64,000 nucleotides of DNA from DATBGE01 sp036558125 (GTDB lineage: Bacteria > Gemmatimonadota > Gemmatimonadetes > Gemmatimonadales > GWC2-71-9), in the NCBI GenBank assembly GCA_036558125.1, contig DATBGE010000036.1, forward strand, positions 1-64,000. The letters run 5' to 3'. The notes under the pieces are model-generated. The model did no database searches, had not been told where the DNA came from, and worked only from the letters and a program-made list of their open reading frames with translations. The position numbers were made by a program, and so were the translations under genes. Shown here piece by piece: positions 1 through 7,364 of the stretch (within the stretch, counting starts at the first letter, position 1; the number at the start of each line of letters is the position of its first letter).

Positions 1-464
1 AGGATTCGCTCGGCGTCGAGCAGGTGCTGTGGCTCGGCGACGGCATCGTCGGCGACGACACCGACGGGCACGTCGATGACCTGACGCGCTTCGTCGCCCC
101 GGACACGGTCATCACGGTGATGGAAGACGACCCGAGTGATGACAATTATGAACCTTTGGTCGAGAACTACGAGCGCCTGCTGCGAATGAAAGATCAGGAC
201 GGCAAGCCGTTGCAGGTCGTCAAGCTGCCGATGCCGGGGCCGATTTATTTCGAGAATCAGCGTCTGCCCGCGAGCTACGCCAATTTCTACATCGCCAACA
301 ACATCGTCCTGCTCCCTGCCTACGACCCGACGACCGACGAGATCGCCCGCCAAACCCTGCAGCGCTGCTTCCCGACCCGCCGGGTCACATTGCTCGATTC
401 CCGGGATCTGGTGTGGGGGCTGGGGTCATTTCATTGTGTGACGCAGCAGTGGCCCTCCGTATGA
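1..464 (+). CDS. aguA: Agmatine deiminase / peptidyl-arginine deiminase family protein, C-terminal part (5' end outside window)
   Basis: Reading frame open from the first bases (codons in phase with position 3) to the TGA at 462-464, about 153 residues visible. The family hydrolyses agmatine to N-carbamoylputrescine and ammonia on the arginine-to-putrescine route. Seen here are the conserved GDDTDGHVDD segment, which supplies the catalytic histidine and acidic residues, and the C-terminal GSFHCVTQQ segment, which supplies the nucleophilic cysteine. The N-terminal part is cut off by the window edge, so agmatine deiminase cannot be separated with certainty from other porphyromonas-type peptidylarginine deiminase homologues. 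It converges on glutamine synthetase, with a repeat-bounded cassette between the two genes. Confidence 0.88.
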   Translation, partial: DSLGVEQVLWLGDGIVGDDTDGHVDDLTRFVAPDTVITVMEDDPSDDNYEPLVENYERLLRMKDQDGKPLQVVKLPMPGPIYFENQRLPASYANFYIANNIVLLPAYDPTTDEIARQTLQRCFPTRRVTLLDSRDLVWGLGSFHCVTQQWPSV

Positions 465-487
465 CGCCGCAGGATCTCGACCAAGAC

Positions 488-529
488 AATTGAAAATTGG
501 TAATTGGTAATTGGTAATTGGCAATTGAT
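488..529 (+). repeat. Left inverted repeat, six AATTGNN heptads
   Basis: Six consecutive 7-bp units, all AATTGNN, with the third-to-last pair of positions varying (GAA, GGT, GGC, GAT endings). It begins 24 bases after the agmatine deiminase stop and ends 8 bases before the stop codon of the enclosed gene. It is complementary to 994-1035. Confidence 0.95.
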
Positions 530-537
530 AAGCGCTC

Positions 538-909
538 TTACCCGGGGCGCGACGAGGCAAGGCGACGCTGTGCCGTCCGCCGGCTTGCGGTGAAGATCGC
601 GACCAACCCAGTCGCTTCAGCGAGGGTGGACTTCACCTTGTCAGGAGCGAGTAGCTCCAAGTTCACGATCAATTCGAGCCAGAACTGGGCTTCATCGACT
701 TCCTCGAGCACTATCCCAATTTTCGCGATGAATTCTTTGTAAGATCGAGCCCGACAAACCGCGCGATAATTGGCGGCGACAGATGCCGAACACCGTATTA
801 GCTGACCCGCAAACGTCCTGCCTTCCGCCGTCGGAGGAAGCACCCTGCTGAGCCGAATGACCTCAACAGCGAAGACCTGGGTCCGGCGTCTCAATTCGTC
901 AGGATTCAT
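538..909 (-). CDS. Four-helix-bundle protein, 23S rRNA-intervening-sequence (S23/IVP) family
   Basis: 123 residues, the usual length of this family (TIGR02436-type). The sequence is mostly amphipathic helix and contains the family hallmarks: RCSASVAANYRA, the ARSYKEFIAKI segment with the EF(I/L)xKL pattern, and EEVDEAQFWLEL near residue 75. Related proteins are encoded within 23S rRNA intervening sequences and share a fold with Avd of diversity-generating retroelements; they are basic and thought to bind nucleic acid, but their function is not established. ATG at 907-909 is preceded by a purine-rich TGAGGA. The gene lies between 42-bp inverted repeats and is cut off from glutamine synthetase by a terminator-like hairpin. 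No reverse transcriptase or rRNA is nearby. Confidence 0.88.
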   Translation of the reverse strand: MNPDELRRRTQVFAVEVIRLSRVLPPTAEGRTFAGQLIRCSASVAANYRAVCRARSYKEFIAKIGIVLEEVDEAQFWLELIVNLELLAPDKVKSTLAEATGLVAIFTASRRTAQRRLASSRPG

Positions 910-947
910 TCCTCAAGCTCGTACCCTCCTCCGCGAACTCAGTACCC

Positions 948-992
948 CAAAAAGGCAAAGCCGGGCTCCCTCGACGCACAGAGAACCCGGCT
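948..992 (-). terminator. Rho-independent terminator after glutamine synthetase, inside the cassette
   Basis: Stem AGCCGGG (959-965) pairs with CCCGGCT (986-992). Read on the minus strand it is followed by TTTGCCTTTTT. It sits one base inside the right inverted repeat and upstream of the four-helix-bundle gene, so it would stop read-through from glutamine synthetase into the cassette gene. Confidence 0.75.
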
Positions 993-993
993 A

Positions 994-1035
994 ATCAATT
1001 ACCAATTACCAATTACCAATTACCAATGTTCAATT
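994..1035 (-). repeat. Right inverted repeat, six heptads
   Basis: Units ATCAATT, ACCAATT three times, ACCAATG and TTCAATT, the inverted copy of 488-529 with two mismatches. Positions 1034-1035 are shared with the glutamine synthetase stop codon. Confidence 0.95.
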
Positions 1036-3178
1036 ACTTCAAAAAAAGCATTTCCCTGTAAGTCGGCATCGGCCAGAGGCTCGACTCCACATGCAACTCG
1101 ATCGTGTCCGCCAGCAGGCGCAGGTCCGCCATGGCCGGCTTCACCTTGTCCTTGATCCACTGTGCGTGCTTGATCGGGTCGCCGTCCTCGTGGGCCACCG
1201 CCTTCTCCAGGCGGGACAGCGCTTCCCGGAAGCGGGAGACGAGGTTGACGAACTCGCCCAGCGCCTGGTGCGTGTCCAGGCACTTCACACCGGCCGCCTC
1301 GGTTACCGACACCGCCTGCGCCACCTTGCCCTGATGCTGCAAGGCCGCCGGCAGAATCATGGTGCGCGCCATGGTAATCATGGTCTGCGCCTCGATGTCG
1401 ATCTGCTTGATGTACTTCTCGTACGCGATGTGGGTCCGTGAATCGAGCTCGGCCTTGTTCAGGACACCGTACTTCTTGAACAGGTCCGAAATCTTCTTCT
1501 GGCGCAGCACTGCGAACGCCTCGACCGAATCCCGGAAGTGCGGCAGGCCGCGCTCCTCGGCCTCATCGTGCCACTCGGGGGAGTAGTTGTCTCCCCCGAA
1601 AATGACCCGCTTGTGCTGGCGAATCACCTTCTTGAGAACCGAGAGCACCGCGGACTGGAGCTTTGAGGGCGACGGATTCTTCCCGGCGGCCTTCTCTAAC
1701 TCTGTCGCCATGTAGTCGAGCGACTCGGCGGCGATCGTGTTCAGCACGGTGTTGGGCCAGGCGATGGTCTGGCTCGACCCCACGGCCCGGAACTCGAACT
1801 TGTTCCCCGTAAAAGCGAAGGGAGAAGTGCGGTTCCGGTCTCCCGAGTGCCGGGGAAGCATGGGCAGCGTCCGGGCGCCCAGGTTGAGCGTCCCGCCCCG
1901 AATGGTGCGCTTGGGCAGGCCCTTCTCGACCTGGCGAAGGATGTCTTCCAGCATGTCGCCCAGGAACACCGAGATGATGGCCGGAGGCGCCTCGTTGGCA
2001 CCCAGGCGGTGATCGTTCGGCGCCGAGGCGATCGAAGCGCGCAGCAAGTCGGCATGGAGATCCACCGCCCGGATCACGGCGCAGAGGAACACCAGGAACT
2101 GCATGTTGGTGTGGGTCTCGTCCTGCGGGTCGAGAAGGTTGACCCCGGTATCGGTCGCCATGGACCAGTTGTTGTGCTTGCCCGATCCGTTGACCCCGGC
2201 GAACGGCTTCTCGTGGAGCAACGCCGCGAGGCCGTGCCGCTCCGCCACTCGCTTCAGCGTCTCCATCATCAGCATCTGATGGTCGCTCGCGATCTGGCTC
2301 ATTTCGAAGAGCGGAGCAATCTCGTACTGGGCGGGCGCCACTTCATTGTGACGGGTCTTGACCGGCACGCCCAGCCGGTAGAGCTCCCGCTCGCAATCCG
2401 CCATGCAGGCGAGCACCCGCTGGGGAATAACCCCGAAGTACTGATCCTCCAGCTGCTGGCCCTTGGGAGGCCGGGCGCCGAAGAGGGTCCGCTCGCAGGT
2501 CAGCAGGTCCGGCCGCTTGAAGAGGAACTCCCGGTCGATCAGGAAATATTCCTGCTCCGGCCCGACCGTCGTGTAGACCTTGGTGACACCCTTGTCGTTC
2601 CCGAAGATCTTGAGAATCCGGATCGCCTGCTTGGAGAGCGCCTCCATCGAGCGGAGCAGCGGGATCTTTGTGTCGAGCGCTTCGCCGGTCCAGGAGACGA
2701 ATGCGGTAGGGATCACCAGCGTTGTCGCCCCATTCCCGCGCATGAGGAAGGCAGGACTGGTCGCATCCCACGCGGTATAGCCCCGGGCCTCGAAAGTGGC
2801 CCGGAGACCGCCTGACGGGAAACTCGAGGCGTCCGGCTCGCCCTGCACCAGCTCCGATCCCGAAAAGTTGTAGATCACCCCGCCCTGTCCGTCAGGCTGG
2901 ACCAGCGAATCATGCTTCTCCGCCGTCAGACCGGTGAGGGGCTGGAACCAGTGGGTGAAATGCGTGGCGCCATTCTCGATGGCCCAGTCCTTCATGGCCG
3001 ACGCGACGATATCGGCCACCTTGGGATCGAGCGGCTCGCCCCGATCGATGGTCCGCAGCAGGCTCCGATAGATGTCCTTCGGGAGGCGCTGGCGCATGAC
3101 GTCACGGGAGAAGACGTCCGCACTGAAGATCGTATCAATGCGGGTGGGCGTACCGTTGGACGCGGCAGGAGTCGTCAC
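1034..3178 (-). CDS. glnN: Glutamine synthetase type III (GSIII)
   Basis: 714 residues, typical of the long GSIII class rather than the roughly 450-residue GSI. It makes glutamine from glutamate, ammonia and ATP in the cytoplasm. The N-terminal GSIII domain begins around residue 15 (IFSADVFSRDVMRQRLP). Catalytic-domain segments include GPEQEYFLIDREF near residue 205, the NGSGKHNNWS loop near 330 and ANDHR-like SAPNDHRLGANEAPP near 385. The GTG at 3176-3178 is the likely start. The stop codon abuts the inverted-repeat cassette and the terminator lies inside it. No GlnB or regulator is adjacent. Confidence 0.95.
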   Translation of the reverse strand: MTTPAASNGTPTRIDTIFSADVFSRDVMRQRLPKDIYRSLLRTIDRGEPLDPKVADIVASAMKDWAIENGATHFTHWFQPLTGLTAEKHDSLVQPDGQGGVIYNFSGSELVQGEPDASSFPSGGLRATFEARGYTAWDATSPAFLMRGNGATTLVIPTAFVSWTGEALDTKIPLLRSMEALSKQAIRILKIFGNDKGVTKVYTTVGPEQEYFLIDREFLFKRPDLLTCERTLFGARPPKGQQLEDQYFGVIPQRVLACMADCERELYRLGVPVKTRHNEVAPAQYEIAPLFEMSQIASDHQMLMMETLKRVAERHGLAALLHEKPFAGVNGSGKHNNWSMATDTGVNLLDPQDETHTNMQFLVFLCAVIRAVDLHADLLRASIASAPNDHRLGANEAPPAIISVFLGDMLEDILRQVEKGLPKRTIRGGTLNLGARTLPMLPRHSGDRNRTSPFAFTGNKFEFRAVGSSQTIAWPNTVLNTIAAESLDYMATELEKAAGKNPSPSKLQSAVLSVLKKVIRQHKRVIFGGDNYSPEWHDEAEERGLPHFRDSVEAFAVLRQKKISDLFKKYGVLNKAELDSRTHIAYEKYIKQIDIEAQTMITMARTMILPAALQHQGKVAQAVSVTEAAGVKCLDTHQALGEFVNLVSRFREALSRLEKAVAHEDGDPIKHAQWIKDKVKPAMADLRLLADTIELHVESSLWPMPTYREMLFLK

Positions 3179-3381
3179 CGGATCGAAGCCTCAAGCTGGG
3201 GTTGCGCGGAGGTGTGGCTGACGCGGCGGGAAACTAATTAGGAGTCAGGCGGATGGTAGGGCGGTCGAATCGGGGGGGCTCGGCGGGACGGCGGCTGGCA
3301 ATAGAAAGACGGCTCCAAGCGACATTGAGGCCCGGCGCCTTTCGATCCACCGAGCCGACCAGCCGCCGAGCCGTGCTGGAG

Positions 3382-3582
3382 TTACCTCTCTGCTGCCTTA
3401 CGGGCGGTCTTCCGCTTCCGCCGGCGCGCTTCGGCCGCCTTCAGGGCCTTGGCCTCGCTGGGCTTCACGTAGTACCGCTTCTTTCTCAAGTCCCGGAGGA
3501 TGCCCGACTTCACCATCTTCCGCTTGAAGGCCTTGAGGGCCACGTCCAACCGATCGTCCTCACCCAGCCGAACTTCGATCAT
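3382..3582 (-). CDS. rpsU: 30S ribosomal protein bS21
   Basis: Small basic protein that begins MIEVRLGEDDRLD and ends in a lysine/arginine-rich tail, as expected for bS21 of the 30S platform, which helps mRNA engage the anti-Shine-Dalgarno region. I chose the ATG at 3580-3582 (66 residues) because an ACGGAG ribosome binding site lies seven bases upstream and family members normally start MIEV. An in-frame ATG at 3600 would add six residues (MPTERF) but has no visible binding site. It follows the cold-shock gene on the same strand with a strong hairpin between them. Confidence 0.93.
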   Translation of the reverse strand: MIEVRLGEDDRLDVALKAFKRKMVKSGILRDLRKKRYYVKPSEAKALKAAEARRRKRKTARKAAER

Positions 3583-3617
3583 GAATCGCTCCGTGGGCAT
3601 CGGCCCGAGAAGCCGAC

Positions 3618-3644
3618 GGGGCCACCCCGCTCCGGGGCGGCCCC
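3618..3644 (-). other. GC-rich hairpin between the cold-shock gene and rpsU
   Basis: GGGGCC (3618-3623) pairs with GGCCCC (3639-3644), and CCCC (3625-3628) with GGGG (3634-3637), around a 5-base loop with one mismatch. No T-run follows on the minus strand, so it may be a partial terminator or an RNA processing or stability hairpin in a csp-rpsU transcript. Confidence 0.55.
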
Positions 3645-3661
3645 GCCTGCGCTAAGTGTGT

Positions 3662-3683
3662 CCAGAAGTGGATTTACTTCTGG
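3662..3683 (-). other. Hairpin straddling the cold-shock gene stop codon
   Basis: CCAGAAGT (3662-3669) and ACTTCTGG (3676-3683) form a perfect 8-bp stem with a 6-base loop. The TAA stop of the cold-shock gene (3674-3676) lies at the loop edge. It may stabilise the 3' end of the message. Confidence 0.5.
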
Positions 3684-3886
3684 ATCTTGGCGACGTTCTG
3701 CGCGGCCGGGCCCTTCGGACCCTGGACCATGTCGAACTCCACCAGGTCGCCTTCCTGAAGCGACTTGAATCCGCTCCCCTGAATGGCCGAATGATGGACG
3801 AAGCAATCCTTCTGCCCGTCGGCCGGCGTCACAAAGCCAAAGCCCTTCGCATCATTGAACCACTTCACGGTACCGGTGGTACGCAT
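3674..3886 (-). CDS. Cold-shock protein (CspA family RNA chaperone)
   Basis: 70 residues forming a single cold-shock domain. RNP1 (KGFGFVT) and RNP2 (DCFVHHSAI) are both present, preceded by GTVKWFNDAKG. Such proteins bind single-stranded RNA or DNA and melt RNA secondary structure. The ATG at 3884-3886 is preceded by AGGAG six bases upstream; a GTG three bases earlier (3889) is also possible. The likely promoter is about 145 bases upstream, giving a long leader that contains a terminator-like hairpin. The next gene downstream is rpsU. Confidence 0.95.
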   Translation of the reverse strand: MRTTGTVKWFNDAKGFGFVTPADGQKDCFVHHSAIQGSGFKSLQEGDLVEFDMVQGPKGPAAQNVAKIQK

Positions 3887-3944
3887 CACCTGCTCCTTGC
3901 TGACTTGTTGTTGGTCGGCCGGAGCATGGTGTCACCGTACCTAC

Positions 3945-3978
3945 CAAAAATGGGGGACCCGGCTTGAGCCAGGTCCCC
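3945..3978 (-). terminator. Terminator-like hairpin with U-tract ahead of the cold-shock gene
   Basis: GGGACC (3954-3959) pairs with GGTCCC (3972-3977), and the stem continues with GGCT/AGCC inside. On the minus strand CCCATTTTT follows. It could terminate the upstream binding-protein gene (stop at 4084). However, the best promoter-like sequence for the cold-shock gene (4032-4060) lies upstream of it, so it may instead be an attenuator in the cold-shock leader. Confidence 0.7.
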
Positions 3979-4031
3979 GAGAATGCCCGCTGGCCGTATG
4001 CTCAGCGCATATCGGCCGCCGGGCGGAGGTA

Positions 4032-4060
4032 ACAGTACATACCAGAGAGGTTTCGGTCAA
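4032..4060 (-). promoter_or_regulatory. Putative promoter for the cold-shock gene
   Basis: On the minus strand, TTGACC (4055-4060) is separated by 17 bases from TACTGT (4032-4037). The -35 is strong and the -10 weak. Transcription from here would give a leader of about 140 bases containing the 3945-3978 hairpin. Confidence 0.4.
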
Positions 4061-4083
4061 CAGGCCGGCCCCTCCCCCCACCC

Positions 4084-5256
4084 TCAGTCCGCCGGGACCA
4101 GCCGGCCCCCTCGTGCCATCCCGATCCGGACCCCCAGACTCGGCACGTCCCCGTTGGAATCGAACGCGATCCGCCCCACAACGCCGTCGAAGGAGGGCTC
4201 CGGGTTCCCGACCCGGGCCAGCGCCCGCCTGACACCCGACCTGCTGGCACCGCCTTCGGCGATCGCGGCAGCGATGAGTCGCACGGCATCGTAGGTCGCG
4301 GCACCACCCTGATCCGGCAATCCCGCTTCAGGAAAGGCCCGGCGGTAGGCAGTCACAAAGGTGCGGTTGGCGATCGTAATGGCCGAAGGCAGATAGCCCG
4401 CCGAGATGTAAACCCCATCGGCCAGGGTGTCCCGGCTCTCGATTCCGACGAACCCGTCTCCAGCCAGCAGTGGCAGGCCGAGCTTCGCGGCGCGGACCTG
4501 GGCCAGCACCGGAATGCCTTCGGCCTGATTCGCCGCGAGCAGCAGCAGTTGAGCCTTTGCCTCCGTGCGGATGCGGTCCAGGTAAGGCGAAACATCGGGC
4601 TTCTCGAAGAGGAACGGGTCGGCCTCAACGACCTCACCTCCCAGGCGTTTGAACTCCTGGGAGAAAGTGATTCGAATTCCTCGCCCGTACTCGTCATTCA
4701 CGTAGAGCACGGCCGCGCGGGTCAGCCGCAACTTGTTGTAGGCGAACCGGGCCAACGCTGCGCCGTAGGCCAGGTCGGTAGCACAGATCCGGAAGGTGTA
4801 ATCCCCAGCCGAGGTAAGGACGGGAGATGACGCCGAGGGAGACAACTGTACCAGGGGACGGCGGCCGCCGTTGTAAACCGGAGCGGCGGTGATCGTGGCT
4901 CCGGAGTAGGCGCTGCCGATAACCGCAACGACGTCGGAGGCGTACAGTTCGGCCGCGACCTGCACCGCGGAATCCGGCTCCCCGAAGTCATCCCGTCGGA
5001 CCAGCTCCACCGGCCTCCCGTTTATCCCACCCGCCTCATTGATCTGCCGGAGCGCGAGATCGGCCCCCCTGATCATGGGAAGGACGGCCGGGTCGGTCAG
5101 CGGAAGAGAGAGACCGATCAGGACCGGTTTGCTCTTGTTCCCGCAACCAGCGACGACCAACCCCGCGCCGATCACCAGGGCCAGTCTGGAAGCCCAGAGC
5201 CTGACCACCCAGCCGTTCACACCGAGCACGGCACTCAGAACCAGCATATGACCCAT
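4084..5256 (-). CDS. ABC transporter substrate-binding lipoprotein, branched-chain amino acid (LivK-like) type
   Basis: 390 residues as drawn. A hydrophobic signal ends in the lipobox VVAGC near residue 38, followed by a type 1 periplasmic-binding fold (IGLSLPLTDP, INEAGGINGRPVEL, VVAVIGSAYSGAT, YVNDEYGRG). Such proteins bind leucine-type amino acids, amides or urea outside the membrane and deliver them to a permease. No permease or ATPase gene is adjacent, so the ligand and partner are unknown; it could also be a sensor lipoprotein. The start is uncertain because the lipobox is unusually far in: an internal GTG near 5199-5205 would give a more normal signal peptide. Confidence 0.85.
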   Translation of the reverse strand: MGHMLVLSAVLGVNGWVVRLWASRLALVIGAGLVVAGCGNKSKPVLIGLSLPLTDPAVLPMIRGADLALRQINEAGGINGRPVELVRRDDFGEPDSAVQVAAELYASDVVAVIGSAYSGATITAAPVYNGGRRPLVQLSPSASSPVLTSAGDYTFRICATDLAYGAALARFAYNKLRLTRAAVLYVNDEYGRGIRITFSQEFKRLGGEVVEADPFLFEKPDVSPYLDRIRTEAKAQLLLLAANQAEGIPVLAQVRAAKLGLPLLAGDGFVGIESRDTLADGVYISAGYLPSAITIANRTFVTAYRRAFPEAGLPDQGGAATYDAVRLIAAAIAEGGASRSGVRRALARVGNPEPSFDGVVGRIAFDSNGDVPSLGVRIGMARGGRLVPAD

Positions 5257-5459
5257 GGTTTTGTCCGGATGGGGATGTTCAGCTTTGAGCTCACCGGAAG
5301 ATGAGAGGCTCGGTCCCCAGCCACCAGAGGACTACAAGCGACTTCCGTTCTGACTTACAGACTGAGATCGGCGCGGACGCCAGATTGGCCTCCGCATCGG
5401 GCCGCTATCCTCCGGCGGGGCCCGACGCTGCAGGACGACAATTGTCTTGGAGCAGGTCT

Positions 5460-6197
5460 ATGTGTGCGTGTATCAGTCGCAACTCGGGCCAGGAATGGGC
5501 TCAACTCGGCCGCATTACGCTTTTCGTCCTACCGTTTCTCCTTGCCTCTTGTTCAGACAGCAGTTCCCCCGCGAACAACATGAATCCCTCCAATGGCCGG
5601 ACCTACGCCGGCAGGCTAGGCCACCGCGCCACGGTATCCGACAGCGGTGCCACCGAACCGGCCGAAATTGAGCTGTTCGCGCCCGATGACGGCGACCGAG
5701 CGGGAACCGATGGCGTGGGTTGGTTCGTAGACATCGCGGTGGAGTTCGACGGGAATCTGAAGAGCACAGGTTTCAAGGGTAACCAGCTGACTGGCGGCGG
5801 AGTTCACAACAACGCTCCGCCGTTCCCGGGCAACTTCGGGGTTGGCGCGGATGACAAATTCCCTGGCCTGGTCGTCCTGATCTCGACTACCAGCTCAGCG
5901 ATAGGCGGATCCTGCCAGAACCTGGCCGATGCTTTCAACCTCACCGGGGTTACCAACCGGAGCGAGGGAGGGACGGAGATCTGGGATACGTGGATCATTG
6001 GCGCGCCACTGTTCGGGCGCAACACGCCGAGCACGATTTGGGTTGCCGAGGTCGCGGACCTCAACCAGAACGGGATTCACGACGACGCTCCGGACGTAGT
6101 TCCGGATGTGAACCACGACGGAATCTGCGACGCGACCGACATCGACGCGCTGGGGTTGGATTCGGAGATTGCGGTCAGGAATTTCTTCATCCGGTAG
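5460..6197 (+). CDS. Secreted lipoprotein with calcium-loop-like motifs, function unknown
   Basis: 245 residues. The start at 5460 is chosen for GGAG seven bases upstream and because it places a signal (ITLFVLPFLLASC) with its lipobox cysteine near residue 32. The mature part has no family I recognise. Near the C terminus two aspartate-rich loops, DLNQNGIHDD and DVNHDGICDATDID, resemble EF-hand or dockerin-type calcium loops (DxNxDGxxDxxD). The protein is probably anchored to a membrane and binds calcium; this is inference. A strong terminator follows at 6233-6279. Confidence 0.7.
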   Translation: MCACISRNSGQEWAQLGRITLFVLPFLLASCSDSSSPANNMNPSNGRTYAGRLGHRATVSDSGATEPAEIELFAPDDGDRAGTDGVGWFVDIAVEFDGNLKSTGFKGNQLTGGGVHNNAPPFPGNFGVGADDKFPGLVVLISTTSSAIGGSCQNLADAFNLTGVTNRSEGGTEIWDTWIIGAPLFGRNTPSTIWVAEVADLNQNGIHDDAPDVVPDVNHDGICDATDIDALGLDSEIAVRNFFIR

Positions 6198-6232
6198 GCT
6201 TCTGCAGGATTCTGCTGGTTGCTGCAGGGACA

Positions 6233-6279
6233 GGTCGGCCGTCAGTCTCAGGAGGAAAGGCTGACGGCCGAACCTTTTT
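6233..6279 (+). terminator. Rho-independent terminator
   Basis: Perfect 10-bp stem CGGCCGTCAG (6236-6245) with CTGACGGCCG (6261-6270), extended by GGT/ACC around a bulge, followed by TTTTT at 6275-6279. It ends the 5460-6197 transcript just before the convergent DUF4097 gene. Confidence 0.85.
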
Positions 6280-6282
6280 CAG

Positions 6283-7113
6283 TCAGCTGCGCGCTCTACG
6301 GATCGTCAGAGGGCCGTTGGTCGTGACCACTCGGACTGGAGCGCCCCCCTTGCCCAAAGTGGAATGGATCCGGTCTTTCATCGAACCCTGGATCGTCACG
6401 GTCAGGGGCATCGCCACGTCGTACGGGCCGTTGACGGTTCCGGTCTCCAGTTCGGCGTTGTAGTTCTCCGGAAGGGCCAGATCCACCGGTCCGTTTACCG
6501 ATTCCGCATCCAGTCCCTTTCCGTCCCATTTGGTTCCGGAGAGCTTCACGCTCAGCGGGCCATTCTGGACCCGGGCCACGACATCGCCACCGACACCAGT
6601 GAGGGAGACAGGACCATTTTCAGCCCGGAGGTCCATGGTACCCGCCACACCGTCAACCGAAAGCGGGCCGTTCTCGGTCTTGGCGGTCAAATTGATCTTC
6701 CTGGGAACCCAGATCACGAGCTGGACGCCCCAATTCTGATGACGCCCGGAAGCGGGGCCGTCCACGCGAATCGTAGAACCCGAGATGTCGGTCTTCACGT
6801 TTTTCGCCAGGTCTTGGGCCGCCTCGATCGTGTGCCCGCCGGCTTGAACCCGCGTTGTCACTGCAACCGAGTCCTTGTCCCATCCGATGATCTCAGCTCC
6901 GCCGTTCTGGTCCGGGTCCACGGTGAGCGAGTTCCCGCTCAGCCGAAAACCGGTGTGGCGGACTTCGCAGACCTGCTCCCGGCTGTCCGAGTTGTAATTG
7001 TTGTCCTCGCAGTCCTTGAGCCAGCGGTTGTCGTCCTGGTCCTGGGCGGCGAGGGCCGCAGGACTGAGGGCCAAAGCCAACAGGCCCAGCAGCCCTCTCG
7101 CGTTCAATGGCAT
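6283..7113 (-). CDS. Secreted DUF4097-type beta-solenoid/adhesin-like protein
   Basis: 276 residues. A clear signal peptide (MPLNARGLLGLLALALSPAALA) is followed by a repetitive beta-rich region in which the motif ENGPLSV / NGPVSL / NGPYDV recurs every 20-30 residues, the pattern of DUF4097 putative adhesin domains. The start ATG at 7111-7113 has GGAGG six bases upstream, so the longer open frame to 7266 is not needed. Function is unknown; members are often found near PspC or anti-sigma genes, but none is present here. It converges with the lipoprotein gene at 5460. Confidence 0.82.
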   Translation of the reverse strand: MPLNARGLLGLLALALSPAALAAQDQDDNRWLKDCEDNNYNSDSREQVCEVRHTGFRLSGNSLTVDPDQNGGAEIIGWDKDSVAVTTRVQAGGHTIEAAQDLAKNVKTDISGSTIRVDGPASGRHQNWGVQLVIWVPRKINLTAKTENGPLSVDGVAGTMDLRAENGPVSLTGVGGDVVARVQNGPLSVKLSGTKWDGKGLDAESVNGPVDLALPENYNAELETGTVNGPYDVAMPLTVTIQGSMKDRIHSTLGKGGAPVRVVTTNGPLTIRRARS

Positions 7114-7364
7114 TGTTTCCTCCGGGGTGATCCTGTAAAGGTGTGCGGATTGGACACCTGAGGGCCTGACAGGGTTGGCTGCCCCGGCTCTGGATTGGCC
7201 GACCTCGAATCCAAGGGTGGCTCGGGTGTCCGGGTGGCGGGAAGCACTCACCCAACGCCTTGTCAAGACGATCCGCCGGCTTCCCGGTCATCCGTCACGA
7301 CTCTTGCGGTTAGGAGCCGCCGAGTGATCTTGCTCGGACCCGTTTTCCATGCCGGAGGCCGCAG

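Larger units (their letters stand above)
488..1035. mobile_element. Candidate mobile cassette: 42-bp inverted heptad repeats enclosing a four-helix-bundle gene
   Basis: Six 7-bp units (AATTGAA, AATTGGT three times, AATTGGC, AATTGAT) at 488-529 are matched in inverted orientation by six units at 994-1035, with 40 of 42 bases complementary. The 464 bases between them hold one small minus-strand gene (538-909) and a terminator-like hairpin (948-992) directly inside the right repeat. The right repeat ends on the glutamine synthetase stop codon: its last two bases form part of the TAA at 1034-1036. An AC dinucleotide abuts both outer ends and could be a 2-bp target duplication or chance. There is no transposase. 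The layout resembles intervening sequences of 23S rRNA genes, which carry the same protein family between complementary arms, but this copy is intergenic. Calling it mobile is inference. Confidence 0.6.

Noticed and set aside
488..1035. CRISPR array or diversity-generating retroelement
   Set aside because: Seven-base repeats with no spacers and no cas genes; the four-helix-bundle protein is Avd-like in fold only, and no reverse transcriptase or template/variable repeat is present.
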